64,000 nucleotides of DNA from Chaetoderma sp. LZ-2023a (GCA_034401795.1 CM067373.1:88559448-88623447); one strand, 5' to 3'. Positions 34,037-47,397 are shown, counted from the first letter of the stretch. The notes: generated by a model not told the origin, from the letters alone. A program made the numbers and translations.

Positions 34037-36016
34037 ATGCAGAGACATACTGGCTACACAAATAGTTGGGATGACACAGTGGTATTCGCCACAGGTGGCA
34101 ATGGTCACGCAGCCTCACTGGAACGTGAACATTCCACCGACCCTCGAGGTCGGACTTTGTGGTCGCCATTACCGTGCACGCTCCTCTCTTCAAGGTCAAC
34201 TAACCAGCTTCATAGGGTTGACGATGGACAGTGCCATTCCACCCTGACGAGTATTTCCCTGATAATTACAGGGAATACTATGATGGTAGAACATCGCTTG
34301 CTGTAACCACCAATCTGCCTGACCAGCACGTCTCACGTGCAGGATCTGATCCAGCAATACGACAGGAATATTCCCCAATCAGTGATGCAGCATTCTCGAA
34401 TGCATCAGAGGCGAATATGTCGTTTTAAACGTTGTCAGACGTTCATGGACAGCCTCTAACACCCGCGTCAGACTACGAACGTCGGCCTAGAAGTCCACAC
34501 ACATACATCCTACCATTCTTCACCCACCTATCGAGATAAGGGAACCATCACAAGTACGAATCCACACACATAGGCCCGCGTTCCCACCATAATTTATTCC
34601 TTCACCCATACTGCGCTGTACATCACCATCACCGCATTATGGACCAAAAGACGTGGATCTTCTACCAACACCATGAGTTACGCAAAGTCACGAGCTAACA
34701 CACGTTTCAGCACCAACACACACCACCTATTACCCGCACACATCACCAGGACCACCGCCATACAGAGCTCGCGCCACACAACGTCCTACTGAGCCACCTC
34801 TTAGGAAAAGTAATCAGTTGAGATATGACGCAGCTCACATACACCACCCTATGCCTACCTAAAAGCCTGCAGCATTGGCCAGACGGCACCACACCTCTCG
34901 CCACCCAGAGGAATATGATAGGTCGGACATGCCACAACAGTATTGTTCACAGTATCAACCAGTAGCCATGTGCGAGAGATCTTACATGCCACCATGCTGT
35001 CTACTACACTCACCAGCTTTCTCTGCATTTATTCCCATTCATCCAGCCGTACCACCAGGATTCATGCCAATCACACCCTTTCAGTGCACCGGCCAAGTCA
35101 TCCTACTCCCCCACCCCCCGAATTCAGCGGGAGGGTGACTGGGAAATCTACCGGTGCCAGTTTGAAATTATTAGTAGGACAAATAGATGAACAGACCAAC
35201 AAATGGGCACTACAGGTCTTGGCCGACTTTGGAGCCAATACGTCACCTACATTCATCACCCCTGAAAGCGCCCTGTCTGAGTGTTTCGGCTATACAGCTT
35301 TGGGAGAAATAAGCTGTCTACAGCTTAAGAATTTGTGGAGACAGCCCAACGAAAAAATCCCAGAACCCTCTAGCCGAATACAACACTTGGTAACATGAGC
35401 ATATTCAAACACAAACATAGAGGGAGTTGCCCACCTCCGGATGGATATATTTATTGACACCTTAAGTGCAAAACTCACCCTAAAAGAGAAGTTGTTCCTA
35501 TAGGAACATGGCAGTTTGCAGATCCTTACTGCAACTGCCGTCCATATTGAGAACTTCCTGGAGTGGGAGAAGAATGCGTGACACCAAAACCATCCAGTAA
35601 ATGAGGTGGAATATTACACAGTCACACAATCAGCATCGACCACCACACAATTAGCTGCAACCACAGAAACTCTTGTCCACCACGAGCACCCACCAGATCA
35701 AGGACAAAATCAACAACAGGCCTCCAAAGGTAAAGGCATGGGTCAGTCCCATTGCGGCAGAGCCAACAATGGCCCAGGCCATAATAATGGCTACGGTGAG
35801 AAAACCAGCGCACAGTTGGAAGAGATTAGTGCTCACATGGCGTCTCTTACCAGCCTATTGACCACCCTACCAGCTACAGTATTTGCACAAAAGCCACATG
35901 CACCACCACCCAACCCGATGTCTGTTTTGAATGCGGACAACCAGGGCACTGGAGAGAGATGTCCTAATCGGCGCACCTCTGACCCGCTGCTCCAGGCCAT
36001 ACTACACCACAACTAG
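34037..36016 (+). pseudogene. Gypsy element 2 gag, broken
   Basis: Starts MQRHTGYTNSWDD, like element 1. A histidine/proline-rich middle leads to PEFSG at about 35117, then a diverged helical region (IEGVAHLRMDIFIDTLSAK, LTATAVHIENFLEWEK) with several stops (for example near 35398 and 35502). The zinc knuckle survives only in part: DVCFECGQPGHWRE (about 35921-35965) loses its last Cys to a frameshift. Structure parallels element 1 throughout, so this is the same family at clearly lower integrity. Confidence 0.75.
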
Positions 36017-36833
36017 GTAAGCCGTTAAACTAGCAGGGGCATCGAATCGAGAGAAAACTCGGTTCCCATCCACTCACCCCGGCTCAACACAGGCCATTGG
36101 CCAAATACCAAGGAATCCACCAACAACTTCAAACACGAACCTAGTCACTGACCATTACACACACGCATTTACGGTTTCGCCCACGCTGGTACCCGCCACA
36201 CACACTACAGCAAAAGTACCGACACCAACCGCTTCTTCAGCAGTGGCTGTCTCCGCCAAAGCTACATTAATAATGCCATCTTTCCTTTGTAGAACAGCAG
36301 TGGTTTGTACAACAGCCTCCACTGAACCAACATTCTTACTAGCACTCCGTCGGACCAATATGGCACCATACACAGGGTGTCCTCTAGCAGTTTGCAACAC
36401 AAACGTCCCGCCACCATCACCCACTACATTACATTTGCCTCTGGCAAAATGGAGGAGAAAAATAAAGAAACACACACACAAAGATAAACATTGGATATAG
36501 CACTATTTCTTTTGCGCTTCAAAGATGCACAAAATGATGCACTGTCCCAAGTGGGCAGCACAGATGAAAGTTTGTGCCAGCACCGCCAACCCTCTCCTCC
36601 CAGCCACTAATATACCCACAACTACACATATGCCAACTACCCCAGCCACACCATTGCTACCCCCAACCTCGTCTTCGCCTACGCAAAAATAGCAGCAGCG
36701 TAGACAGGTTGGCCCATTCGTCACTCAGCCACCTACCACATTCACAGAGGCGACGCCAAACAGGCCTTTTATATAAAAGACCATATCGCTAAGGAGGAAG
36801 ATAACCAGTGCATTGCCCTAGAAACTCTTCCTC

Positions 36834-37171
36834 GTGCACAGCAGAAAACTATATACAAGTACGCGTAACTCTTTGTTGGAATATCAACCAGTGCCACCGT
36901 GGACACTGGAGTCTCCATCACCGTGTTTAACAAATGTCTATATGAGCGCATCCCACCTCATAAATGTCCCATGCTCAGGGCAACCAACAACTTTTTACAG
37001 ACAGCCACTGGCACTAATGTTCCATTGGCTGGAATAGTAAACATCATAATCCAGATAGAAGAGATGCAATTCATACAACGATTTGTCATCGCCTCTATCC
37101 AAAATGATACCCTCCTTGGCGCTGATTTCCTCAGTGTCAGCGAAGCCATAACACACTGCCACAAACAATAA
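36834..37171 (+). pseudogene. Gypsy element 2 protease, domain complete
   Basis: STSATVDTGVSITVFNK (Asp codon 36902-36904) carries the retropepsin site, and the LLGADFLSVSEA segment lost from element 1 is present. A TAA upstream in frame isolates it from Gag, and a stop follows at 37169-37171. The protease fold looks complete, but the pol frame around it is broken. Confidence 0.75.
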
Positions 37172-37529
37172 TTAGACATACACGGCCACTGTATACCCAT
37201 AGAACCGGAGTCATCAATGTACGACACATGTGCATTGATATTGGCTTCTACAGCCACAGTTGAGCAGGGCCGTGAGGAAATTCTTTGGGCCACTGCACCA
37301 CACCTTTGCCACCCTGCACACACGGCCATGTTAGAACCTGACTCTGAATATATGCTTGCTACACAATGCGTTAGTCCATGCATGTTGGTAGATACCAGCA
37401 ACAAAGATCAGATACCATTTAGAGTATTTAATGGGACAGCGGACGCTAATACCCTTACTCCGGGTGTTCGCTGTGGCCATTTGGTAAAGGTAATCTCAGT
37501 GGTAACACAACAACGCACACCCACTCACA

Positions 37530-38399
37530 GTGCAATCCGACGATAAGATACCCGCACATTTACATGATTTGTATTTACGGGCCACAGTTGGCCTCACTAA
37601 AGCACATAAACGCGATGTACGCCATTTATTGTATAAGTACCAGGACAGTTGCTCATCAAGTGATTTTGTCATGGGAGAAACTCACCTAGTATGCCACTCC
37701 ATTGACACCGGAAATAGGCGGCCGGTCCGTCAACCCGTACATCGTTTTTCAATACATAAGCAAGCAGAAGTTCATCAGCAGGGAACCGATATGCTGAGAA
37801 CAGGCATTATTTTACCTTCTGCATCTCCATGGGCCAGCCCAATAGTCTTCACAGGTAAGAAGGATGAGTCATTATACCTTTGCATCGACTACCGTCACCT
37901 TAATGTTCTGAGTGTGAAAGATGTGTATCCATTATTGTGTATCGATCGAGCTCTGGATGCCTTGAGTTACCAGTGGAAAGGTCCCTATGTGGTAGTAGGT
38001 AAGAAGTCGGACGTGACCTACCTGATCCGTGCCATGGATGGCCTGACCTCAGTCATCCACTTTGATCGACTTAAGCTGTGTGTTGGCGCTGACCTAGAGC
38101 CTGAGCTCGGGCTTGGTGACACGCAGAACATGGGCACCCAGACCGAGGTCTCTGCGGAGATAAGTACCCCTGACATCAAACCTCGGTGTGACGAAGCCAG
38201 TTCGGCCCCTCTCCCACCATGCCGGGAGTTGGGCCAGCCAATGGTCAATGATGAGGACGATAACGAGATTCATGCTCACCCTCTTTCTCCTCTGCTCGGG
38301 TCGACTAGGTCTGATAAGTCCTTTCCATTTGTATTTTCCAAGGGAAGCGTGGAAGAGTTGTTCCACCTTCCTCTTCCAACTTCCAACCACTTCGTGTGA
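37530..38399 (+). pseudogene. Gypsy element 2 RT N-terminus fused in frame to integrase C-terminus
   Basis: 289 codons. Residues 1-145 are the front of RT (SPWASPIVFTGKKDE, CIDYRHLNVL, IDRALDALS) and stop before the catalytic YIDD box. At about 37963-37967 the sequence jumps to the GPY/F end of integrase (YQWKGPYVVVG). Relative to element 1, the segment 21.91-24.11 kb (~2.2 kb), including RT catalysis, RNase H and the integrase core, is missing. The join has only 2-3 bp of shared bases, suggesting end joining rather than homologous recombination. The frame stays open for another ~100 residues of acidic, Ser/Pro-rich tail. Not catalytic. Confidence 0.85.
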
Positions 38400-39545
38400 T
38401 GCGCACGATTATTGATTTGCCACAGCCTGAAGTGGAAGCTACTCCCAGCTGATCTGTTCTGGCTAGGTGGCACATATAACAGCTAGCATGGAATTGGGAG
38501 TGTTCGATGAACCATTGGCCTGCTATCCTGAGCAGGTGAACCACGAACATCGACGGCACTCCACCCCAGCCCCAGTCCACTCATCACCCGACCAGCCATG
38601 CCAACTCCTTTCCAAACAGCACCCATTCCAAATCATGCAGTTACCCACGCCCGCACCCCCCCCCCCCTCCAAGTGGCAACCATTCTGACCACATCGGGTT
38701 CGGACATCACGTTTCCCATCTCCTTCACACTCCACTCATTGACAAAAGCTAGTGATGTTTCTGATATGAGAGAACTTACATCCCCACGTAGATCAGTCCC
38801 TGATGCACTGGCCACTCTTCTGATGGCTGGTGGTCGTTGCGTAAGTGGGCTGATCAGTAAGTTATCGAATTGCTTGGTCCACACACATCGAAAGTATGAG
38901 ACAGCGCCGACCATTGTGTAATGGAAGATTACACCCACAAACCCCCCAAGGACAACCTCATCCTATGCCCACCACCTCCCCTGTGAGCGATCCAGTCAAA
39001 CATCTATACATACCGTCATCTACTTCAACACCACTTGCCCATAAGGTTTCATTATTAACCGTTCATAACGCGAGAGAATCATCAATTATGCTTGTCAGTA
39101 ATACACACCCTGACAGGATAACAGTATGCATAACAGCTACACCATAGGCACAACTCCTGTCATCAAACAACCAGCCATCAACCTACACGTATTCCGTACA
39201 TAGCACTAAATATGACGTTACAAGAAACAGCTCTCCATACATCATCAAAGTAGGTGGTTAAACTTGAGAATTAACCTCTACCTCGCACTACATGATCCCC
39301 CAACTATCAACTCATATTTTCCATGCACCAGATACTTCCACAAACAAAAATAACGAGAATTATGAACGTTCACCAACTCGCCGATACAGCAATTTGCAAC
39401 ACACCGAAATGGCAAAATACCTACACGTCGATACAGCCTTAGACTATGTCACCGATATGACTTTACACTATTTAGCCGATACAGCCTTACACCACCCCGC
39501 CGATAAGGCCATACATTATTTCGACAAGGAACATCTCACACATTG
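38400..39545 (+). other. 3' region of Gypsy element 2
   Basis: Begins with traces matching the post-integrase frame of element 1 (IIDLPQPEVEATPS near 38410, LACYPEQ near 38518), then P-rich decayed coding-like sequence and a C run at about 38658. At 39370-39530 a degenerate ~27-bp repeat (CGATACAGCCTTACAC.., GCCGATA) is seen. No 3' LTR recognised. Confidence 0.4.
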
Positions 39546-39549
39546 AACG

Positions 39550-40430
39550 TGATACCAGCATTAAACAAATTGAATATTACAGCAAATATCATACACGTAA
39601 TCCCAGATAACTTAGTTAAGAGAGAGAGGGATGCCCACAAAATGCAGCCAGTAAGCGAGTAAGCTACCATAAGCTGAGGGTCGATTACCGTCCGGTCCAA
39701 CAACTGCCGTAAGCTATGACGGCATCCGCTTTCTAGGTAACTCTGTCCTGCCAAACAGAAATTTCCTACACAGTTATCATCGCACGCACAACGGTAACAC
39801 CTCTCACTGTAAAATATTTACAAACTTATTACAGCACGAAATTCCATTGGTATACAGCATGCCTCGCTAACTATATATACATCCACTAATACCCCAGGAA
39901 ATATGAACATGCAGATTGATAGCTTCACAAATCTTCAAACAACTGGATATTGTAAATGTTATTATTGCCACTATTATTCTGTACTGTACGGTACCAGTTA
40001 AGTTCATGTCTAGGAACGGCGAGACTAGTTCCTCCTATGGGAGAGGAATGCTTGGCAGCCCACCCGCCTTATAAACGCAAATCATAGTCTAATACAAAGG
40101 TGAAGTAACTTGGCCCTTAAGAGATGATCACACCTAAACTAGAACATATAATTGGTACGACCAAGACGTGTAATGTTTCTCGCGCGGGGCGGGTTTAAGC
40201 GGCATTAAATTCCAAACATTCATTCATATGCGAGAATTTCGAACATTCTCAAACACCTTTTCCAAGTGGCAATCTCAGGAGTTTAACCTTGGACTGTCTT
40301 GAACAACCCTGCGCTGTTACGATTCGTCAACACGTGCCATAATAAGAATGGGTTAAAAAGTATTAAACCAGGTTTTTATAAATATGATAAATAGACCATT
40401 TCATTGTTTATACTCCTGTAACCTCTAGAT
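39550..40430. other. Unassigned spacer
   Basis: No gene or repeat that I can support. Confidence 0.4.
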
Positions 40431-40436
40431 ATTATT

Positions 40437-42097
40437 AGCTCACCTGGCGTGAAAGGGCAAGTGAGCTTATCCCACTGCGACTGTCCGTCATCTATCCATC
40501 TTCCATCCAGCCATCAACTGTTTTAAAGGCCTTCTCAGGAGTTACTACCAATTATATTTGGCAGATACCACCCTTAGGGCATAGAGATCCAAGTTGTTCT
40601 AACGAAGCGAGCCAGTCGTCCAATTGAGTCGGCGGCCATCTTGGATTTTGGCCGATTTTTAGAAACGCCTTTATAAATCTCTGAAACCGCTTTGCGGATT
40701 GATTTAAAACTCACGAAATACCATGTAAGGCAAGAACCCACCTAAGAGTGTTCAAGGGAACTTGATTGCACCAATACTTTGGCAGCCATCTTGGATGACC
40801 TAGTTGTCACGACAATGACTTCTTCAGAATCGCTAAACAGATTAGGCCGAAAGTTGGGAAATATGATTAGGCACCAAGGGTTATTAAAGTTTGTGCAAGG
40901 GGATTTGGTACATCAAAAAACATGGCCGCGGTGGACCAATCAAAATGTAGTGTATTTGTCGGCCATACTGGATTTTTTTATTTGATTTCCGATTGACGAT
41001 TTCAATTGTATTTGGCAGGAAGCACCCTTAGGGAATAGACATTACAGTTTGATCAAACAAAGCCGATCGACCAATTTGGCCGGCGACTATCATGGATTTT
41101 GTTTAATGTTTACAAATGTTTAAAGAAACTTTCTTAGAAACTGGTGAGGGGATCGATTCAAAACCCATGAAATATCGTCTAAGGCAAAAGTTCAAGTTCA
41201 CTTCATTATACTCATGCCCCTCAAGGGCATATGAGCAACGGCCAAACTAGGGAGCTTGATTGACCAAATGCTTCGGCGGCCATCTTGGATGGTCTAGTTG
41301 TCGTAGAGATATGATTAGTGTTTAAGGCCCATTAGAGTTTGTTTAAGGGAAGTTGATACGTAAGAAAACATAGAGGCTATGGACCAATCAAAATATAGCA
41401 TGTTTGGTGACCATGTTGGGTTTTTTATTTGATGGCTTTTCAATCCAAAATTGGTTTTATTTAGGCTTTTGTGTGCGCTGATCTCAAGTGATTTTGCCGA
41501 CCATCGTGGAACTTTTCCCGGCCAAAATCTCCCAAATTATGTCAATTATATTTGGCAGGATGCATCGTTTAGGTGTAGAGATCCAAGTTTGTTCAAATGA
41601 AGCCGATCAACCCAATTTGGCTGACGGCATCTCGGATTTTGGTCGATTTAGAGAAGATTCTATGAAAAAACCTCGTGAAACTTCATCTATAGGGCGACAT
41701 GTGAACCAAATTTGTTCGAGGGAACCTGAAAGGGCAAATGCCTCAACAGCCATCTTGGATGACCTAATTTTCACGAAAACGACTTAGCTCGAAATTGGTT
41801 TTGTTTCTAACTTTTTGGGTATGATGATTTGACATTTTTTTTTCTCGAACCTGTCGGATAAAAGGTTTGGTGGCCATCTTGGATTTTTATGCCAAAAACT
41901 CCCATAGTAAAGCAATGGGAAATTTTCTATGTCGTCTCGAGAATCACAGGACTGACGTTAACCAAATTTGGTAGGACGCATTCCTGTTCTTGTTGTAATT
42001 CTGGGAACACCTTAGGATTCTACTTATAGGCGGTGCCCTTTTAAGTTGAAATGCCTATGTTCCAGGTGAGCGAAATAGGCCGATTAGGCCTCTTGTT
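40437..42097 (-). mobile_element. Hairpin-ended 'AGGTGAGCT' element, copy 1 (minus)
   Basis: On the minus strand it starts AACAAGAGGCCTAATCGGCC and ends with a hairpin (40437-40468) formed by AAGCTCACTTGC/GGTGAGCTA. Inside are recurring ATCCAAGATGGC-type units (reverse complement CATCTTGGAT near 40640, 40790, 41280, 41755). Same subfamily as copies 2 and 5. No protein coding. The hairpin plus CTAA terminus and tandem core recall non-autonomous Helitron-like/'pearl' elements of bivalves; that assignment is inference. Confidence 0.6.
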
Positions 42098-42499
42098 ATT
42101 ATTGGTCTTCCGCCGACTTCTCCCAAAGTTAAATACCCAAATAATAGCCGCACAAAGCCAGTGGAATCATCGTCATCAACAGATTTAAAAAACGGAAGCA
42201 GATCCATTCAGAAATGTCTGAGATATGAATTTTTCAAAATAAAATTGCTACTGTTTATGCAGTAACGGTTTCTTCTAGCGATGTCTTCCCCATAACCAAA
42301 TGGCTTACGGGGATGACACTTTTGTAACGTTTCACAGCGTCAAGGTCCGTTGGTAAGTGGCTGAGATGTTTAGATTTTAATCCTTCTCTTTATTATTTCC
42401 TAATTATCCTTTTTGATATCGTAAAGGCTCTAGGCAAACTGATTGATGTGACATGGATTTAAATGTCATTTAATGTCAGTTGACCATGGGGGACTGCTG

Positions 42500-42625
<126 letters not shown>

Positions 42626-42952
42626 ATTAACCCACTGCCAGCACAATAAAACTTGCACTTATTGTAGACGCTAAGGATACCCGCATTATATCTTTTAAAA
42701 CAATATGTGTAAAGGTTATTCCTGGCTATTAACCCTTCGACTGTTGCATGACCAATCTCTGATGGACAGGTTTACTGCTGAATGGTCAAACGTCACTAAA
42801 CGTTTTGTGTACTGATCTAGCTGACTTTAGTGGCTAGTTTTATGTCCAAAGAGAAATCTTCTCCAAAACCAGCTGATCTTCTGTGTACCGAGTGTACTGT
42901 GTGTGCATGTGCGCGTGTGTCGATGTGCGTGGGTAGGTAAAAAAATAAAATA

Positions 42953-42974
42953 ACGACGACGACGACGACGACGA
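42953..42974. repeat. (ACG)n microsatellite
   Basis: Seven trinucleotide units after an A-rich run. Confidence 0.95.
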
Positions 42975-42979
42975 GTGTG

Positions 42980-44770
42980 ACGACCACAGTAGTATTACAC
43001 CTACTGTTCACAATGTTATCATATGTCTGTATTTCTGTACATAAATGTAAAATTATGTACATAGTGTATATAGGATTCCTTAAAGTATGGACTTTACGCT
43101 CTCATACTCGGGTCTTGAAACTTGCGTCCTATTGTAGTTTTACTTAAAGCTGATGTGCTTCCGTTATTACTTGATTGATTGAAACCAAACCTGGTACACA
43201 TATTCCCACTGGTATCTAATATCTGTGAAGATGAAGATTATTCGATGTCAAATGACTGAGTTATGGCGCTTGGATATTTTATGAAGCATAGGAACCAATG
43301 CCATTAAATGTTTGGCCGGTGTGTACATTGGGCCACCCCCTGTCAACCACATAAAACTATGTTTGACCTACTTTCTGGAGAGAATATAGGTCAAAGATTA
43401 ATTTTACATTGGAACCCATAGTAAATATTGAGCCATCAAATTTTGACTTGTCTTGAAGTAGACTATTTACACCAAGCTATGACAAAATGTTATGGTCTTG
43501 ACCTGAAATAACATAAAAATGCAAATTTCCCTGATATTGTGCAAAGGAAGGTCTATTGATAACACAAACTACTTTAGTCGGACATATAAAACCATAAAGC
43601 ATTTCTGATGTAAAGAAATGTGTACATTTCCATGACTTAAAAATAAGGAATGTGATGGTCTTGCCTGTGATGGTCTTGCCAATATAATGTGTTTGTCGAT
43701 GCTGTCATTTTGTTTTTCTCAGTGGATGCAATGATGCTATGCTTATCAAAATAGACTGTCATTTTAAACATTAAAATTTATTATAGGAATGGATAAATGC
43801 ATTTGAGAAAACTTGGGCAAGCATTCGGTCTTGACATCTAAATAATATACTCTTCAAAGTACCATGATTCAGATATCAAATTTCGCTTATATGGTTACAC
43901 TGTAATGTTTTGTCCTGTTTTTGTAAGATAATGTTAAAGGGGAGCTATAACAGGGGCAATAGCACTATTGGATTGATTGTCACACATATTAAAGAATGGC
44001 TATATTTATGTGTTGTGACGGTCTTGACAAAAAGTTTTGGAAATGTTTTCTGTCTACTACAAATTTTACGATGGAAGGAAATCTTATAGCCTCAGTTTGG
44101 CCATTCCCACATACATGGCACTGATTATTGTTGCATTATTGTTTACTAGAGATGCTGGTTATATAAGTTATATCATCTACAAATTTTTATGTTTTAGTTT
44201 CTGACATGTCATTTTTGAGGTGGTCACATGATTCACGAGTGATTCTCACATTCTAATTAAGCACCCACATTGCTTTTATATATGTATCTAATCACAATTA
44301 TAGTTGCCACTACTGAAAATAGCTTAATAATAAACACATTCTTAGGTATAACACAAATATTTGCTGACAAAATCCTCTGACACCATTTAGTATGTTTTCC
44401 TGAAATTGACCCAACTAAGCCAGTGGTCAAGACCGCTTAGCGAGATCGCTCAAGGCCGTATCGAAAACGAGGCTACCGGGTCGTTCTTTGCAGTGGCTTA
44501 CTGAAATCAACTGGCGACATCGCGTCAATTAACATTGCTAGTCGCTTTCACATTGTATTGTAATTGTGGCCGGTCGGCAATGATCATTATAAATATCGTA
44601 AGATACAGAACATATGTAGTCATATGTATGAAGTTGAATGCTACAATAGCAATAATTAGGCATATCAGAGCACTGAAAAATAACGCATATGAACCAACTA
44701 ACATGGGCAGATCCAGGAATTTCAGTTAGGGTGTGTAATTAATACGAGTCTGAGAGGGATTGTCTGGTCT
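42980..44770. other. Low-repeat AT-rich interval
   Basis: The longest stretch of the window that looks single copy. I find no ORF with a motif. 44405-44530 is conspicuously GC-richer than its surroundings, but I cannot assign it. Confidence 0.4.
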
Positions 44771-44776
44771 CACAAG

Positions 44777-44852
44777 GGGGGGGCCTCGGGGGTGGTGGGT
44801 GGTGGGGGTGTGTGGGTGTGCGGGGTGGGTGGGTGGGTGGGTGGGTAGGTGG
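44777..44852. repeat. G-rich simple sequence (GGGT)n
   Basis: GGGTGGTGGGTGG and GGGTGGGTGGGTGGGT runs on the plus strand, with enough G triplets to allow G-quadruplex formation. Confidence 0.85.
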
Positions 44853-44859
44853 GCACTCC

Positions 44860-46510
44860 CCGTGAAATTGTGAAAAGTAGGTGTTCTGAGAAGCCTTCTC
44901 CAGCATTCTGAGTGAAAACCTTTAGTTTTCTTTTGAAAATGTGTTAATATCTTTGCCGAATCCAGAAATTCTTGAAGGCGTTGTCCGAGGAGTGTGATCT
45001 AGGTGTTATCTGGATGCTCTCAAAAGCCATCTGCTACATTTCTGTGGGTAAAATGAACCTTCAATTAGCTCTGAAAGTATTCGTTTTTGCCAATTTTCGT
45101 TTTTGCCCATTTTCCTATGAAAAAACATCTAGGGCCTAAGTCACATTATTATTATCTAGGAGAAAATGCATACATGCAGTGTTCATTTTAGGATCTGGAA
45201 AAGTGGGGCCCAAGGAGTCTGACCACCCACAATGTAGGACATTAGAAAAAACATTAGGGACACAGTGGCTATAAACAAACCCCCTACTTAGGAGATGTAT
45301 AGCCACATTAATTCTTTGTTACAAGTTAGACCGATCTGGTAAAACGATGTTTCACCATTTTATTTCCAGCATATGAACTCCAATATACCGGCAATCTCAT
45401 CAATACTGGCAAGCTGTTGAATGTGTTCACATTAATTTGTCTCGAAGCTATTGTTGCCTAATGCATCAATCACTTGCAGCCATATTATTTTCAAAATAGT
45501 CAACAGAATATTTCTTACAATGCCAAAAATCTGTTTGAAAGGGTTACCTTATTTTGCAGTTGAAAAAAACATAAACATATGGTCCAGAACATAGTACGAC
45601 ACTTTCTTGAATATTTTTGGATATTTAATAACACATGACGAAATACAGACGAACATTATCTTGTTATCTTTTATCTCCACACGTCGGCATAACTGTTCTC
45701 CTATGAAATGGCTAGATGTTCTTTTTAAATACAAGGTATTGCGCAGTTAGATTATTCTGTCAGCTGTACATGTTAAACTGTTATTAATGGGTACCCGACC
45801 ACATGCACCAGTTGTGAAAATTCGTCAAAAATGTTATGAGGACGGATGACTGGCTAAGATTTGGCCACGTTGACGTTGTTGCCCATAGAAATCTTTGTGA
45901 GTTCTGTCACAGGTCTACTAAAAACCCATTTCCGTGAATATGTGTGATAAAAGAGCATACCTTAGTTTGCCGCCATTCTAAAATGTTAGGTCTGATTTTA
46001 AGATGGGTTCAAGTTCAAGTTCACTTTATTTTCCCCAGGCTATTGCAATAGCACATGGGGCTAACCGTTATTACATACAATATTTATGGCAGCAGAGCTA
46101 TTTTATATATAACATAATAGAATAAAATATGTGTATTTTATGCTAGCTGTGGGAGGCCTGTGCCAAGCGGTTAATAAGGAGTAGAGTTTTGACAATTTCC
46201 GGTAAATCTTTCGTAAAATCAAATTTTCACACAAATAAATTGAGCAATCAGAATTCTGTATACATGTTCTAAAACTGAAAGCATCAGGGTCCTTGCAGCC
46301 AAATTAGATTGAAATCCACCAAACGGTTAATGAGGAGTGTTTTAACAATTTCCGGTATATTTTTCATAAAATGTAAAATTTTAGCAAAAATAATTGACCA
46401 ATCAAAATTCTGTACATCCATCCAGCTAAATTAGGTTGAAATCCACCAATGAGTTAATGAGGATTAGCATCTTTAAACAAAGGCTGACGGATGAGACGGT
46501 CACCATGCAT
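44860..46510. other. Unassigned interval
   Basis: TTCAAGTTCACTTTATTTTCCC at about 46011-46032 resembles a short dispersed motif also seen near 41195; it may be a LINE/SINE end. From about 46200 onward, units like TTTCCGGTATATTTTTCATAAAAT..AATTGACCAATCAAAATTCTGTA foreshadow the 155-bp repeats at 49-53 kb. No gene. Confidence 0.4.
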
Positions 46511-46514
46511 ATCA

Positions 46515-46825
46515 GTGACCTTGACCTTTTGACCAAAACATCATTGTATGATGCCGTCTCATTATAAGGCGCCATATGTCCAAGTTTTGGTCCGGTATGA
46601 TTAACCAAACTTGAGATATAAACAGAAAAGTCAAGCTAAAAGGAAAATGTTAATGTTAAAACAAGGTTTTAACTAAGGTCACAGTGACCTTGACCTTTTG
46701 ACCTCAATGTAATTGTGAGATGCTCTATCATTATAAGGAAGCATGTGGCCAAGTTTTGGTCCAGTTTGATTAACCAAACCTGAGACATAAACAGAAAAGT
46801 TGAGCTAAAATTAAATTTGACGACA
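46515..46825. repeat. 169-bp tandem duplication with nuclear-receptor-like half sites
   Basis: GTGACCTTGACCTTTTGACC occurs at 46515 and again at 46684, each followed by the same ~140 bp (CATTATAAGG, CCAAGTTTTGGTCC, TGATTAACCAAAC, ATAAACAGAAAAGT). Reverse complement gives spaced AGGTCA half sites. A (ACC)n run closes the array. Confidence 0.85.
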
Positions 46826-47113
46826 CCACCACCACCACCGGACGACGTGCAGGATATCGCAATAGCTTGTTTTACTTCGTAAATTCTAGCCAAAAAAGAA
46901 TACAGTTGTTAATTAAATGTTTAAATTTTAAAAATATTATTGCAAGACTTAACAACAAAAGATGTCATATAAACACTTGATTCTCAAACAATTGCAAATC
47001 AAAATTGTAAAAAAGTCAAATTTATAGCACACAACGTGCACAAATTAGCTCTTCACACATTTTGGTTTTGATAGTCTCTTTCATGTGGCGTGCTAAGCTG
47101 CAAGTGTTCATCT

Positions 47114-47397
47114 GAACTAACGCTCCACAAGTCACCATCTAGGATGAAATCAGTGGATGTAGCACATTTACACTGACATACATGTACTTTTCTTGAGAAA
47201 GTATGGTAGTTAAATCATAAACGGTTTCCATGCAGCACCGACAGCTTCCAAGATCTGAACTAACGCTCCACAAGTCACCATCTAGGAGGAAATCAGTGGA
47301 TGTAGCACATTTACACTGACATACAGGTACTTTTCTTGAGAAAGTATGGTAGTTAAATCATAAACGGTTTCATTGCAGCAGACAGCTTCCAAGACCT
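47114..47397. repeat. 143-bp tandem duplication
   Basis: Two direct copies beginning GAACTAACGCTCCACAAG at 47114 and 47257, nearly identical, with a few substitutions and a 3-base deletion in the second. A recent local duplication. Confidence 0.93.
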
